Source: CAKZNE01 sp002695025 (GTDB lineage Bacteria > Bacteroidota > Bacteroidia > Flavobacteriales > Schleiferiaceae). From it: DNA of 64,000 nucleotides. The DNA lies in NCBI GenBank assembly GCA_913043285.1, contig CAJWML010000019.1:1-64000 (forward strand), given 5' to 3'. Of the stretch, positions 7,435-16,415 are shown piece after piece. Both the position numbers and the translations under genes were made by a program. Below the pieces are notes generated by a model. It ran no database searches. It was not told the origin of the DNA and worked only from the letters and a program-made list of their open reading frames with translations. The first letter of the stretch is position 1. Every line of letters begins with the position of its first letter.

Positions 7435-8142
7435 TTAATTTTTTACCAGGGTTCCTACCGCTTCACCGGTAACAACCTTCTTGAGGTTACCGGGGGTATT
7501 CATATCAAATACAAGAATAGGTAATTTGTTTTCCTTGCTCAGGGTAAAGGCGGTCATATCCATTACGTTCAGTCCTTTCTCGTATACTTCCTTGAAGGAT
7601 AGCGTTTCGTACTTCACGGCATTTTCATCCTTCTCAGGGTCTGCACTGTAGATACCATCTACGCGGGTACCTTTTAATATCACATCTGCATTGATCTCTA
7701 TAGCGCGAAGCGTGGCGGCCGTATCCGTGGTAAAATAGGGATTACCGGTACCGGCACCAAAGATCACCACCCGGTGTTTTTCAAGGTGACGCACCGCTCT
7801 CCTGCGGATAAAAGGTTCAGCGATCTTATCCATCTCAATGGCGCTTTGCAGACGAGTCATTACCCCCACCTCTTCTAAGGCCGATTGCAGTGCCAAACCG
7901 TTAATCATAGTGGCCAGCATGCCCATGTGATCGCCCTGAACACGATCCATTCCTTCACTGGCACCGGTAAGACCTCGAAATATATTACCGCCACCGATCA
8001 CAATAGCCACTTCCACTCCTTCTTCCACTACCTCCTTTATTTCGCGGGCGTAGTCTTTCAAACGTTCACCGCTGATACCAAATTGCTGATCACCCATCAG
8101 GGCTTCGCCACTAAGCTTTAAAAGGATCCTTTTGTATTTCAT
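7435..8142 (-). CDS. pyrH: UMP kinase
   Basis: Phosphorylates UMP to UDP, an essential pyrimidine step. The 235-residue hexameric-kinase family product shows KRILLKLSGEALMG, VIGGGNIFRG, FGAGTGNPYFTTDTAA and DGIYSADP. I place the start at 8142 (MKYKRILLK), 20 codons inside the longest open frame. The longer form has a non-homologous N-terminus, and a -7 promoter element at 8161-8168 lies inside that extension. It is the first gene of the pyrH-frr pair. Confidence 0.95.
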   Translation of the reverse strand: MKYKRILLKLSGEALMGDQQFGISGERLKDYAREIKEVVEEGVEVAIVIGGGNIFRGLTGASEGMDRVQGDHMGMLATMINGLALQSALEEVGVMTRLQSAIEMDKIAEPFIRRRAVRHLEKHRVVIFGAGTGNPYFTTDTAATLRAIEINADVILKGTRVDGIYSADPEKDENAVKYETLSFKEVYEKGLNVMDMTAFTLSKENKLPILVFDMNTPGNLKKVVTGEAVGTLVKN

Positions 8143-8160
8143 GAAGAGAAGTTGTGGGCG

Positions 8161-8168
8161 CAAATATA
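8161..8168 (-). promoter_or_regulatory. Bacteroidota -7 element of pyrH-frr
   Basis: On the minus strand this reads TATATTTG, ending 18 bp before the pyrH ATG at 8142. It supports the shorter pyrH start. Confidence 0.55.
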
Positions 8169-8225
8169 GGAAGGATGATGGCTTTGAATTACTACACCTC
8201 ATAAATTCGTTCTGGTTTAATCAAA

Positions 8226-8250
8226 AGAGCCCCCGCATAGCGGGGGCTCT
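8226..8250 (-). terminator. Intrinsic terminator after PKD/T9SS gene
   Basis: A perfect 11-bp GC-rich stem (8226-8236 with 8240-8250) with a 3-nt loop. On the minus strand it is followed by TTTT. It sits 24 bp past the stop of the gene at 8274-9740. Confidence 0.85.
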
Positions 8251-8273
8251 TAGCCTTTCAGGTATACTGATCC

Positions 8274-9740
8274 TTACTTACGGATCATTATTTTCTGGCT
8301 GTCCAGTTTATCTCCGTATTTAATACTAATTATATACAACCCATCGGCAAGTTCCGACCCGTCAATATCCAGAGTGTGTTTACCCCTGGCCATTTGCTCA
8401 GTATCCTGAATGGTTTGGGCTACCTGACCATCCATATTGATTAGAAAGACCTGTACCTGTTCATCATTTTTGAGCGTATAGTTTACGGTAACATTTCCAC
8501 TGCTCGGGTTTGGAAACACCTCTAGCATACTACTCCTAGAAGATATCTTCTGATTATTGGAAGACGGGGCAACTCTCCCAGGATCAGGACCCGCTTCACA
8601 ATCCACATCCACTGTCTCACAAAATGTTTCCATGCAACAAGCCCCTTCACCGGTATAATCCTTTCCAATTACAGTGAGACAAACTTCGTAAGAACCAGGG
8701 CCAGGGAAAGTATGACTGGGATCTTCGTTTGTTCCGGTAGTACCATCACCAAAATCCCAGTAATAAGCCACTACGGTAGTGTTATATACAGTTCCTATAC
8801 TATTAAAGAAAACATCACATCCGTTCTGAGAATATTCAAACTCGGTATTTATATCACATGGCTCCGGATTGCAGTCAACATCTACCTGTTGACAAACGTC
8901 CGTATAACAGCATTCGTCCCCGTTAAATGCCCATACCTTAAGACACACCTCGTAAGAACCACTATTAGTGTAATAATGTGTTGGGGTGGCATCAGTAGAA
9001 GAGTACCCGTCACCAAAAGTCCATTCATAACCCACTATGGTATTACCTATGGCAGAAACATCACTTAGGAAAGTATACAGGCAATTCTCATCATTTAAAA
9101 TGCTAAACTCGGCCGCAATATCGCAGGGGCAGGTTTCCACTTCGGTAAAACTTACATCATCAATACCATAGTCCCAACCAATGGAACCTGAATTTGTCTG
9201 TCTGATTTCAATAACAATGTTTCCCGAAGTAGTTGCTGTATAGGTTCCACATATACGGTTCCATTGCAAGCTATAATCGTCTCCGTCAATGCTTCTGATC
9301 ACGGTACCATTGGCACGAAGATCTAATTGACTGCGAATTGCGTCATAAGGCGGTTTTGAAATAGACGGGTATAACCAATAAGCAAACTCGTAGGTTTTAC
9401 CAGCCGTTACGGATACTGTTTCATACCAAACATCCCGGTTGGCCGTAGTAGAACCATCGATAACAAGAAAGTTACCACTACCTCCATGGGCTGTTATGTT
9501 TGCAAAAGTTGGGCAAGGAGTATTAGCATTGGGAAAAACCCCATAGCGGTTATTATTACATGAACCATAAAGGGTCAAATCACTATTAAAACCGCTGGTG
9601 CCAGATGAAAAATTTCCATTGATTACCAAATCTTCCCCATATGAACACGAGGGATTACAGGAGGTTTGGGCCTGAATTGCAAAGCCCATTACCGACAACC
9701 CTGAGAGTAGCAGGGTTTTTAAGTAGAGTTTAATTTTCAT
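8274..9740 (-). CDS. Secreted PKD-domain protein with T9SS type A sorting domain
   Basis: A 488-residue exported protein. After a signal peptide (about 1-25, ending AIQA) comes a galactose-binding-like or CBM-like jelly roll (about 35-205), with features such as WYETVSVTAGKTYEFAYW and IDDVSFTEV. Two PKD domains follow, each with the W-x-FGDG core (YEWTFGDGYSS and YYWDFGDGTTG) and paired cysteines. After a Ser/Asn-rich linker the C-terminal about 80 residues are a T9SS type A sorting domain (LEVFPNPSSGNVTVNYTL to DSQKIMIRK). It is probably a surface-attached or secreted adhesin or polymer-binding protein. No catalytic domain is seen. It is a single gene with its own terminator, next to an orphan LytTR regulator. 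Confidence 0.88.
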   Translation of the reverse strand: MKIKLYLKTLLLSGLSVMGFAIQAQTSCNPSCSYGEDLVINGNFSSGTSGFNSDLTLYGSCNNNRYGVFPNANTPCPTFANITAHGGSGNFLVIDGSTTANRDVWYETVSVTAGKTYEFAYWLYPSISKPPYDAIRSQLDLRANGTVIRSIDGDDYSLQWNRICGTYTATTSGNIVIEIRQTNSGSIGWDYGIDDVSFTEVETCPCDIAAEFSILNDENCLYTFLSDVSAIGNTIVGYEWTFGDGYSSTDATPTHYYTNSGSYEVCLKVWAFNGDECCYTDVCQQVDVDCNPEPCDINTEFEYSQNGCDVFFNSIGTVYNTTVVAYYWDFGDGTTGTNEDPSHTFPGPGSYEVCLTVIGKDYTGEGACCMETFCETVDVDCEAGPDPGRVAPSSNNQKISSRSSMLEVFPNPSSGNVTVNYTLKNDEQVQVFLINMDGQVAQTIQDTEQMARGKHTLDIDGSELADGLYIISIKYGDKLDSQKIMIRK

Positions 9741-9860
9741 GATATAGAGTTTATAATTAATACCATGAAAACTACAATTATTCCTGGTTGAACTTTACAC
9801 CCGATTTACAACTAATGCATTCTACTTCACGGGCTATGCTCATGAAATCACACTTGATTT

Positions 9861-10580
9861 TTACTGTAGAAACCTTCCTAAATATTGTTCTAAGTAATGT
9901 TTTCTACCCGCAGATACAGATATTCGTTCCTGATCCTTTAGAATAACATAACCTCCCCCCGACCGCATGTATTTATCCACATAATTAATGTTAATGAGGT
10001 GAGAATGGTGAACCCGCACGAACTGGTCAGGCGACAAAATATCCTCATAAACACCTAGCCTTTTTGAAACGATAAGTTTAGGACGATTACTGAACCTGAA
10101 TATCGAATAACTTCCTGAGGCTTCCACCCTAACAATGTTGATTGGGTCAATCAGTAGTATTCCACCTTTAATGGCCAAAGAGAGTCGATCGGTAAGTGGG
10201 CTTAAAGAGCTATTAAGTCTCCCCTCTACTCTTTGTATTACGTCCAGGATATCTTTCTCAGCAACCGGTTTGTACAGAATATCAAAAGCACCTTTCTTCA
10301 GGTTCTTTTGCAGGGACTTATGATGAGTTTTAGAAGACATATATACCGGTAATATGTGAGGAAAACCCTGCAGTTCTTTGCAAAGACGAGCAATCTCATA
10401 GTCATTCTCCCAAGCTAAATCAATAATAACCAGGTCAATCTGTGAATATTTAAGGTAAAGACGGAACTCTTTCAAGTTTTCGCCCCGGTAAACATTATGC
10501 CTATTCCCGTAGAAACGGAGTAAAAGCAGTTCCAACTCCTGCACGGATTTCAGGTTGGGGTCAGCTAGCAGAATTTTCAT
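9861..10580 (-). CDS. LytTR-family response regulator
   Basis: A 239-residue regulator with a receiver domain (1-120) and a LytTR DNA-binding domain (about 140-239). The receiver has one acidic residue of the usual pair (LLADPN), a likely phosphoacceptor in LVIIDLAWEND and the conserved lysine in ILYKPV. The LytTR part shows IVRVEASGSYSIF, LGVYEDIL, FVRVHHSHLINI and ISVSAGRK. No histidine kinase is adjacent, so the partner is elsewhere. The gene lies between tsf and a T9SS cargo gene transcribed the same way, and control of the cargo gene is possible but unproven. The reduced acidic pair could weaken phosphorylation. Confidence 0.88.
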   Translation of the reverse strand: MKILLADPNLKSVQELELLLLRFYGNRHNVYRGENLKEFRLYLKYSQIDLVIIDLAWENDYEIARLCKELQGFPHILPVYMSSKTHHKSLQKNLKKGAFDILYKPVAEKDILDVIQRVEGRLNSSLSPLTDRLSLAIKGGILLIDPINIVRVEASGSYSIFRFSNRPKLIVSKRLGVYEDILSPDQFVRVHHSHLININYVDKYMRSGGGYVILKDQERISVSAGRKHYLEQYLGRFLQ

Positions 10581-10673
10581 AACTCAGGATTTGTGCTTCC
10601 CCCCATAGGTGAGCTTGGCCATGCTACTTCCTGTTATATACCAGAAATATTATGGTATTATCTAAAAATAAAA

Positions 10674-10702
10674 AAAACCCGTACGATAATCGCACGGGTT
10701 TT
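10674..10702 (-). terminator. Intrinsic terminator of the rplM-rpsI-rpsB-tsf operon
   Basis: The stem pairs AAAACCCGT with ACGGGTTTT, then one mismatch and an inner CGA/TCG pairing around a short loop. A T-rich tract follows on the minus strand. It lies 21 bp beyond the tsf stop. Confidence 0.8.
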
Positions 10703-10723
10703 GTGAATCAGGTCAATTACTTT

Positions 10724-11548
10724 TTAAACGCCCAGTCCTACTCTCTTAAATTCCGTCACGGTCAATCCGTTTTTCACGGAAGAAAGATATTTGGTAATGT
10801 TCAGTTTACCGTCACGGATGTAATCCTGTTCCAAAAGCGTGTTCTCTTTGTAGAACTTGTTCAAACGGCCTTCAGCGATCTTATCCAGCATTTCCTCCGG
10901 CTTACCTTCCTGACGAGCCTGATCACGACCAATTTCCAGTTCGCGTTCAATAACATCCTGGGGTACCTCATCACGGTTCAAAGCCACAGGGTTCATGGCG
11001 GCAGCCTGCATAGCTACGTTACGACCAGCTTCTTCAGCTTCCTCGTTAAGAGCAACCAGGGTAGCCAGTTTGTTACCAGCATGGATGTAACCGGTTACAT
11101 AATCTCCGGAAACGGTTTCATAAGCACCGATCTCCAGTTTTTCACCAATAACACCGGTTTGCTCAGTAAGCTTTTCAGCTACGGTAAGCTCACCCAAAGA
11201 AAGAGCCAGTAAAGCATCTTTATCGGCAGCTTTCTCAGCCAGGGCTTTATCCAAGATGCTCTGAGTAAGTTCTACAAAGCTTTCGTTCTTGGCCACAAAG
11301 TCGGTTTCACAGTTCAGGCTCACGATAGCGCCAAAAGTATTGTCAGCAGTAGTACCGGATAAAACACAACCTTCGGTAGCATCACGGTCGGCACGCTTAG
11401 CGGCAATCTTCTGACCTTTTTTACGAAGGATATCTATCGCTTTTTCAAAATCACCGTCAGCTTCCTGAAGGGCCTTTTTACAGTCCATCATACCGGCACC
11501 GGTTTGTTTCCTCAGTTTGTTTACATCTGCTGCAGTTATTGTAGCCAT
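10724..11548 (-). CDS. tsf: Translation elongation factor Ts
   Basis: Nucleotide exchange factor for EF-Tu. The 274-residue product has the N-terminal UBA-like domain with VNKLRKQTGAGMMDCKKAL, then KRADRDATEG, and the EF-Tu-contacting motif CETDFVAKN, followed by the two core subdomains and VALNRDEVP. It is the last gene of the ribosomal operon, 106 bp after rpsB, with a terminator directly downstream. Confidence 0.97.
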   Translation of the reverse strand: MATITAADVNKLRKQTGAGMMDCKKALQEADGDFEKAIDILRKKGQKIAAKRADRDATEGCVLSGTTADNTFGAIVSLNCETDFVAKNESFVELTQSILDKALAEKAADKDALLALSLGELTVAEKLTEQTGVIGEKLEIGAYETVSGDYVTGYIHAGNKLATLVALNEEAEEAGRNVAMQAAAMNPVALNRDEVPQDVIERELEIGRDQARQEGKPEEMLDKIAEGRLNKFYKENTLLEQDYIRDGKLNITKYLSSVKNGLTVTEFKRVGLGV

Positions 11549-11654
11549 TGTATTTGTTTATTTAAAGTATTGCGGTTTAAAATCAAGAAAGGGATAAAAA
11601 TCGCTTTTCACCCCTTTCCGTATATCATTATAGTGTTAAGAAAAGCTTAGATGA

Positions 11655-12434
11655 TCAATTGGCTTCCTCAGCTTCAGCTTCTTCAGCCTGTCCGGCTTTC
11701 TTAGCGGCTTTCTTGATCTTTTCGTTGGATGATTTATCCTTGTCAGCCTTACGCTCAGCCAGACCTCCTTTGATATAGTCGGTAGCCTTTCTTACCATCA
11801 CCTCGATAGACTTGGTAGCGTCATCATTGGCAGGAATAGCAAAATCCACCGCCTGAGGATCAGAATTGGTATCCACGATAGCAAAGGTGGGAATACCCAG
11901 TTTTTGGGCTTCGGCCACAGCAATGTGCTCCTTGTTGATATCCACGATGAAAAGCGCTCCTGGAAGGCGGGTCATTTCAGAGATGGAACCCAATTGTTTT
12001 TCCAGTTTGGCACGCTGACGGTCTACCTGCAGCCTTTCCTTTTTAGAAAGGGTATTAAAGGTTCCGTCCTCTTTCATCTTGTCAATACCCTGCATCTTTT
12101 TTACCGCCTTACGGATGGTAACAAAGTTGGTGAGCATACCACCAGGCCAGCGCTCCGTAATGTAAGGCATGTTTACGCCACCTGCAGCTTCGGCTACAAT
12201 TTCCTTAGCTTGCTTTTTGGTAGCTACATAAAGAATCTTACGTCCTGAAGCGGCTATCTTGGCCAGGGCTTCGCCAGCTCTTTCGAGTTTGGCCTGTGTT
12301 TTATAAAGATCAATGATGTGAATCCCGTTGCGCTCCATAAAGATGTAGGGAGCCATGTTGGGATTCCATTTGCGGGTAAGATGGCCGAAGTGTACTCCGG
12401 CATCCAGCATTTCCTTAATGTTGTCGTTTGCCAT
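11655..12434 (-). CDS. rpsB: 30S ribosomal protein S2
   Basis: The 259-residue small-subunit protein S2, identified by MLDAGVHFGHLTRKWNPNM, NGIHIIDLYKTQ, LYVATKKQAKEIV, ERWPGGMLTNF and PTFAIVDTNSDP. The C-terminal about 35 residues are a charged Lys/Glu/Ala tail, common in Bacteroidota S2. It is cotranscribed with tsf downstream, the standard rpsB-tsf pairing, here extended upstream by rplM-rpsI. Confidence 0.97.
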   Translation of the reverse strand: MANDNIKEMLDAGVHFGHLTRKWNPNMAPYIFMERNGIHIIDLYKTQAKLERAGEALAKIAASGRKILYVATKKQAKEIVAEAAGGVNMPYITERWPGGMLTNFVTIRKAVKKMQGIDKMKEDGTFNTLSKKERLQVDRQRAKLEKQLGSISEMTRLPGALFIVDINKEHIAVAEAQKLGIPTFAIVDTNSDPQAVDFAIPANDDATKSIEVMVRKATDYIKGGLAERKADKDKSSNEKIKKAAKKAGQAEEAEAEEAN

Positions 12435-12527
12435 TTTAATAATTGTTTACTTTCTCTAAAATCAATCTACCGGTGGTTAATACGTACGTAAAGCGCCCGG
12501 CAAATTTGGATACTAAACCAAATGATA

Positions 12528-12914
12528 TTAACGCTTGGAGAATTGGAACTTCTTACGTGCCTTCTTCTGACCGAACTTTTTACGCTCAACCATACGGGGG
12601 TCACGGGTAAGAAGACCTTCAGGCTTCAATTCACCTCTCCACTCAGGGTTGATCTCACACAGGGCGCGTGAAATTCCCAGACGGATGGCTTCAGCCTGAC
12701 CGGTAATACCGCCACCTTCAACGTTTACCTTTACATCGTAATTACCGAAAGTATCGGTAAGACGGAAAGGCTGCTCCACTTTGTAATGAAGAGGAGTAGT
12801 GCTGAAGTAGCTCTTGTAATCCTTCTCGTTAATGGTAATACCACCTTTTCCTTCCTGCACAAAAACACGTGCAATGGAAGTTTTTCTTCTACCAATGGTG
12901 TGGGTTACTGCCAT
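12528..12914 (-). CDS. rpsI: 30S ribosomal protein S9
   Basis: The 128-residue S9 protein, with TIGRRKTSIARVFVQEG, YKVEQPFRLT, GGGITGQAEAIRLGISRAL and the terminal basic tail RKKFGQKKARKKFQFSKR that reaches the tRNA in the P site. It starts 5 bp after the rplM stop, the universal L13-S9 pairing. Confidence 0.97.
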   Translation of the reverse strand: MAVTHTIGRRKTSIARVFVQEGKGGITINEKDYKSYFSTTPLHYKVEQPFRLTDTFGNYDVKVNVEGGGITGQAEAIRLGISRALCEINPEWRGELKPEGLLTRDPRMVERKKFGQKKARKKFQFSKR

Positions 12915-12919
12915 CTTTA

Positions 12920-13378
12920 TTATTTAATAATAGTATTTAAATCGATTGTTTTGGGTTTCTGCGCCTCTTGCTTATGCTCAGCTCCTTCGTATACATGAAG
13001 GTTACGGAACAATTCACGGCCTAAGCGATTTTTAGGTAACATGCCCTTCACAGCGTTTTCAACGATCTTGATAGGCTGCTTCTGCAACAACTCCTTAGGA
13101 GTGCTGAAGCGCTGACCACCAGGAAAACCGGTGTGAGTAATGTACTCTTTAGACTCTTCCTTGCTTCCGCTCAGTTTTACAGAACCGGCATTGATCACCA
13201 CAACATTATCTCCACAATCTACGTGTGGGGTAAAATTGGGCTTGTGCTTTCCTCTTAACATATAAGCTACTTTAGAAGCCAATCTTCCCAAAGTCTGTCC
13301 TTCGGCATCAACCAATACCCAGTTTTTTTCTGCGGTTTGTTTGTTTGCGGATACAGTTTTATAACTGATAGTATTCAC
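12920..13378 (-). CDS. rplM: 50S ribosomal protein L13 (GTG start)
   Basis: The 152-residue L13 protein, with WVLVDAEGQTLGRLASKVA, LRGKHKPNFTPHVDCGD, YITHTGFPGG and VKGMLPKNRLGRELFRNL. The start codon read from the sequence is GTG at 13376-13378. The resulting N-terminus NTISYKTVSANK fits the family, and no ATG is available nearby. It is the first gene of rplM-rpsI-rpsB-tsf. The 214-bp upstream gap, shared with a divergent protease gene, has no clear TAnnTTTG on this strand. Confidence 0.95.
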   Translation of the reverse strand: MNTISYKTVSANKQTAEKNWVLVDAEGQTLGRLASKVAYMLRGKHKPNFTPHVDCGDNVVVINAGSVKLSGSKEESKEYITHTGFPGGQRFSTPKELLQKQPIKIVENAVKGMLPKNRLGRELFRNLHVYEGAEHKQEAQKPKTIDLNTIIK

Positions 13379-13562
13379 AACTGTTTTATTTTAAGCCTGT
13401 TACAATTAGCGTATTACCTCCCCCAAAAAGGGGCTGCGAATTTACAACTAAATTTCTGAATTACCCAAACATCTTGTTCTATAAAATATTGAAAACTACA
13501 ACCTAAGCTCTCAAACCACCAAACGCATAGCGCATTTGCTTCGTAAATAAATGTAGAAGGCT

Positions 13563-13570
13563 TACTTTTG
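13563..13570 (+). promoter_or_regulatory. Bacteroidota -7 element, M43 protease gene
   Basis: TACTTTTG ends 22 bp before the ATG at 13593. A TTG at 13536-13538 is 24 bp upstream, slightly longer than usual spacing. Confidence 0.55.
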
Positions 13571-13592
13571 GCTTCCTTTTAGAAAACTGGAA

Positions 13593-15656
13593 ATGAAAAA
13601 GATTACCCTATTTTTTGCCGCATTACTTATTACAACTATGGCCTTCGGCCAACATAAACATGGTAACTGGTGTATCACAGACCAGATCACTCAGGATCTG
13701 ATGCAGAACGATCCTGATTTTGCCCAGAAATACCAGGAGAGCCGTAACCTTATAAACGAAACGGTGGCTGCTCAGAACAAGCAGAAGAAGCAAGCCATTA
13801 CCTACATCATACCGGTGGTATTCCACGTAATTTACAACGATTACCGCGACAATATCTCCCGGGCCCAGATCGAAGACGGGTTGCGAGTACTCAACGAAGA
13901 CTTCCGCAGGATGAACGCAGATACCAGTAATACGCGTGCCATCTTTAAAGGTGTTGCCGCTGATATAGAAGTGGAATTCCGCCTGGCCAAAAAGGACCCC
14001 CAGGGTAATTGTACAGATGGTATCACCCGCACACAGTCCGCACTATCCATCAATGCCCGCGATAATGTAAAAGGCCTGGTGAGCTGGGATAACAGCAAAT
14101 ACTTTAATATTTGGGTAGTAAACAGTATTAATCCTCAGGGTAACCCCGGAATGGTATTGGGTTACGCTTACCTGCCCCAGGCAGGCCAATCGGGCTCAAG
14201 GGACGGAATGGTCATCCGTCATGATCGGGTAGGTACCATAGGGACTTCTACCGGTGAGGGCCGCACTATTTCTCACGAATCCGGCCACTACCTGGGCCTG
14301 CTTCACCCTTTTAACGGTAATTCCTGTACCATTGGTGACGGAGTTAGTGACACTCCTCCCGTGGCTGCCGCCAACTTCGGTTGCGACCTGACCTCCAACT
14401 CTTGCCATAATGACAATCCTGACCTTCCCGATATGATCGAGAACTACATGGACTATGCTGACGACAACTGCCAGAACATCTTCACTCTTGGTCAGAAATC
14501 CATTATGCGGGCTACCCTCCAGAATAGCAGCCTTCGCCTGAACCTCAGGAGTACATCAAACCTTACGGCTACCGGAGTGAACAGTCCTCCCCCCTGCCAG
14601 CCTACTGCCATTTTTGAAGCGGAACGCAAAGTTATTTGTGCCGGTGAATCCATCGATTTTACGGATATGACCGAAGACGGAGATCCTACTATCTGGAGCT
14701 GGAGTTTCCCCGGAGGTTCTCCTGCTACCTCCAGCCAGCCCAATCCCACCGTAACTTACGCCAATCCAGGCTTGTATGATGTTACTTTAACCGTGGGCAA
14801 TTCTGCCGGACAAGACTCTGTAACTTATTCCAAACTTATTTATGTAAAAGGGGTGGGATCATCCGTACACTATCCCAACTGGAGTGAAAGCTTTGAAGGA
14901 GCTTCGCTGCCCACACCTGATGTAACGGTAGTAGATGGTGGTGACGGTATTGCATTTGAGATCACTCCGGATGCTGCCAGTGCAGGAAGCCAGTCCCTTA
15001 AGCTCAATAATTTCACTTCTACCGTTATGGGTGAAATTGATGAAGTTATATCACCCGCCATCACCACTATATTTACTGAAAACCTTTCGCTCAGTTTTGA
15101 TTATGCCTTTGCAGCCAGGCAGACTTCCAATGAAGATGAGCTGAACGTTTATGCTTCACTGGACTGTGGGGAAACCTGGATATTGAGACGTTTTTACCGT
15201 GGCGGGCAGTTGCGCACAGGCGCCAATACTACCCAGCCCTACGTTCCTGCAGCCAACGAATGGACCACGCAAACCATCAACTTTAACGCCTACGTGGGAC
15301 CAGACCCTCTGCTTATTAAGTTTGAATTTATAAACGGTGGCGGAAACAACTTCTATCTGGATAACATCAACTTCACTGGTACTATTGGTACGGAAGAGTA
15401 TTTCAGCGATCGGTTGCAGGTATTTCCTAACCCTGCCAGTAATCGCTTCACCATTCAATCCGAACAGTTTGAGTTGAACGGCTCCGTTCTTACGCTGAGC
15501 GATATGACCGGCAAGCAGATCCTGCAAACCACCCTGGAAACCAATAACCGTAGCTATTCCGTGGACGCTGCTGCTTTTGGTCTTACACCGGGTGTGTACC
15601 TGCTTACCCTTGAAAACGAAGGCCGGATAGCCAATAAAAAACTTATTCTGGAATAA
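13593..15656 (+). CDS. Secreted M43 (pappalysin-like) zinc metalloprotease, T9SS cargo
   Basis: A 687-residue exported protease. After a signal peptide (1-19) comes a catalytic domain with the zinc motif HESGHYLGLLH (H228, E229, H232, H238) and a Met-turn ENYMDY around M286, the metzincin pattern of the M43 cytophagalysin group. A PKD domain follows (about 338-420, with IWSWSFPGG), then a jelly-roll/MAM-like domain (about 425-595) containing SESFEGASLP and FYLDNINFTG. The last about 80 residues are a T9SS type A sorting domain (LQVFPNPASNRFTI to IANKKLILE). It probably degrades extracellular protein. Two unknown envelope genes follow at short distance on the same strand. Confidence 0.92.
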   Translation: MKKITLFFAALLITTMAFGQHKHGNWCITDQITQDLMQNDPDFAQKYQESRNLINETVAAQNKQKKQAITYIIPVVFHVIYNDYRDNISRAQIEDGLRVLNEDFRRMNADTSNTRAIFKGVAADIEVEFRLAKKDPQGNCTDGITRTQSALSINARDNVKGLVSWDNSKYFNIWVVNSINPQGNPGMVLGYAYLPQAGQSGSRDGMVIRHDRVGTIGTSTGEGRTISHESGHYLGLLHPFNGNSCTIGDGVSDTPPVAAANFGCDLTSNSCHNDNPDLPDMIENYMDYADDNCQNIFTLGQKSIMRATLQNSSLRLNLRSTSNLTATGVNSPPPCQPTAIFEAERKVICAGESIDFTDMTEDGDPTIWSWSFPGGSPATSSQPNPTVTYANPGLYDVTLTVGNSAGQDSVTYSKLIYVKGVGSSVHYPNWSESFEGASLPTPDVTVVDGGDGIAFEITPDAASAGSQSLKLNNFTSTVMGEIDEVISPAITTIFTENLSLSFDYAFAARQTSNEDELNVYASLDCGETWILRRFYRGGQLRTGANTTQPYVPAANEWTTQTINFNAYVGPDPLLIKFEFINGGGNNFYLDNINFTGTIGTEEYFSDRLQVFPNPASNRFTIQSEQFELNGSVLTLSDMTGKQILQTTLETNNRSYSVDAAAFGLTPGVYLLTLENEGRIANKKLILE

Positions 15657-15682
15657 TTCATCGCAGACCTTAACCTTTTTTA

Positions 15683-16411
15683 ATGAAACACCTTATTCAG
15701 TGCGCCTTACTGCTTATCCTGAGCAGTAAGGTTGCCTTTGCTCAAATCGATAGTACCCGCACAACGGTAAGTTTTTTCATATCTCCGACTCCTCAAACTT
15801 TTATGGTAGGTGACTCTCTACTGGTTACCGGTAATAAAATGAAGCTGGAACCTGGTACCTATCCTATTAAAGCATGGATTCCCACTTATGAATTGATTGA
15901 CACTTCTTTGACCGTTAAAACCGGGGCTAAGCCATTTAAATTCATGTTAAGGGCGGAAAAACGGTCTCCCGCTTATCTTGAATATCTGGCAAAATCAAGT
16001 GAATATCAGACACAGAAGACACTAAATTTTACTTTACCGGTGATTGCCACGAGTATTTTGGCCGGAACCGCCACCTATACTTATTTCAAGGCACAATCCC
16101 AATATGAAGATGCTAATAAAGCATTGAAGCTATACCGCAATGAGAACCGGCCCGATAAGCTTGATGAAGGATATACAGAATTTGACAATACAAGAGAGGC
16201 TTATCGCCAAAACATAATCAGCTTTTACTCCCAGGTGGGAGCTCTGGCTATTAGCAGCTATTTTCTTTACCGCGGTATAAAATGGTTAAGACAAAATAAA
16301 GCTCCTCAGTATAAGGAAGAGAAAAACCCCCTGGCTCTTACTTCCATGTCGGCATCACCAACTATAGGAAATACCAATGGGCTTGTACTAGGATTAACCT
16401 TTAGCTTTTAA
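15683..16411 (+). CDS. Unknown exported protein with PEGA-like domain and membrane segments
   Basis: A 242-residue protein I do not recognise as a named family. It has a signal peptide (about 1-20, ending AFAQ), then a short beta-rich region (25-95) in which VGDSLLVTGNKMKLEPGTYP resembles PEGA-type repeats. Next are a hydrophobic stretch LPVIATSILAGTATYTYF (about 114-131), a charged helical linker and a second hydrophobic segment (about 172-190). The C-terminus VLGLTFSF ends in an aromatic residue. It lies 26 bp after the M43 protease gene and 4 bp before the next lipoprotein gene, so the three are probably cotranscribed. Confidence 0.7.
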   Translation: MKHLIQCALLLILSSKVAFAQIDSTRTTVSFFISPTPQTFMVGDSLLVTGNKMKLEPGTYPIKAWIPTYELIDTSLTVKTGAKPFKFMLRAEKRSPAYLEYLAKSSEYQTQKTLNFTLPVIATSILAGTATYTYFKAQSQYEDANKALKLYRNENRPDKLDEGYTEFDNTREAYRQNIISFYSQVGALAISSYFLYRGIKWLRQNKAPQYKEEKNPLALTSMSASPTIGNTNGLVLGLTFSF

Positions 16412-16415
16412 CAAT

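Noticed and set aside
10652..11212. 186-residue open frame on the plus strand
   Set aside because: It is antisense to tsf and runs through the tsf terminator.
13421..13433. Short CCCC/GGGG hairpin in the rplM leader
   Set aside because: Only four base pairs around an A-rich loop. It is too weak to call a ribosomal-protein leader without covariation evidence.
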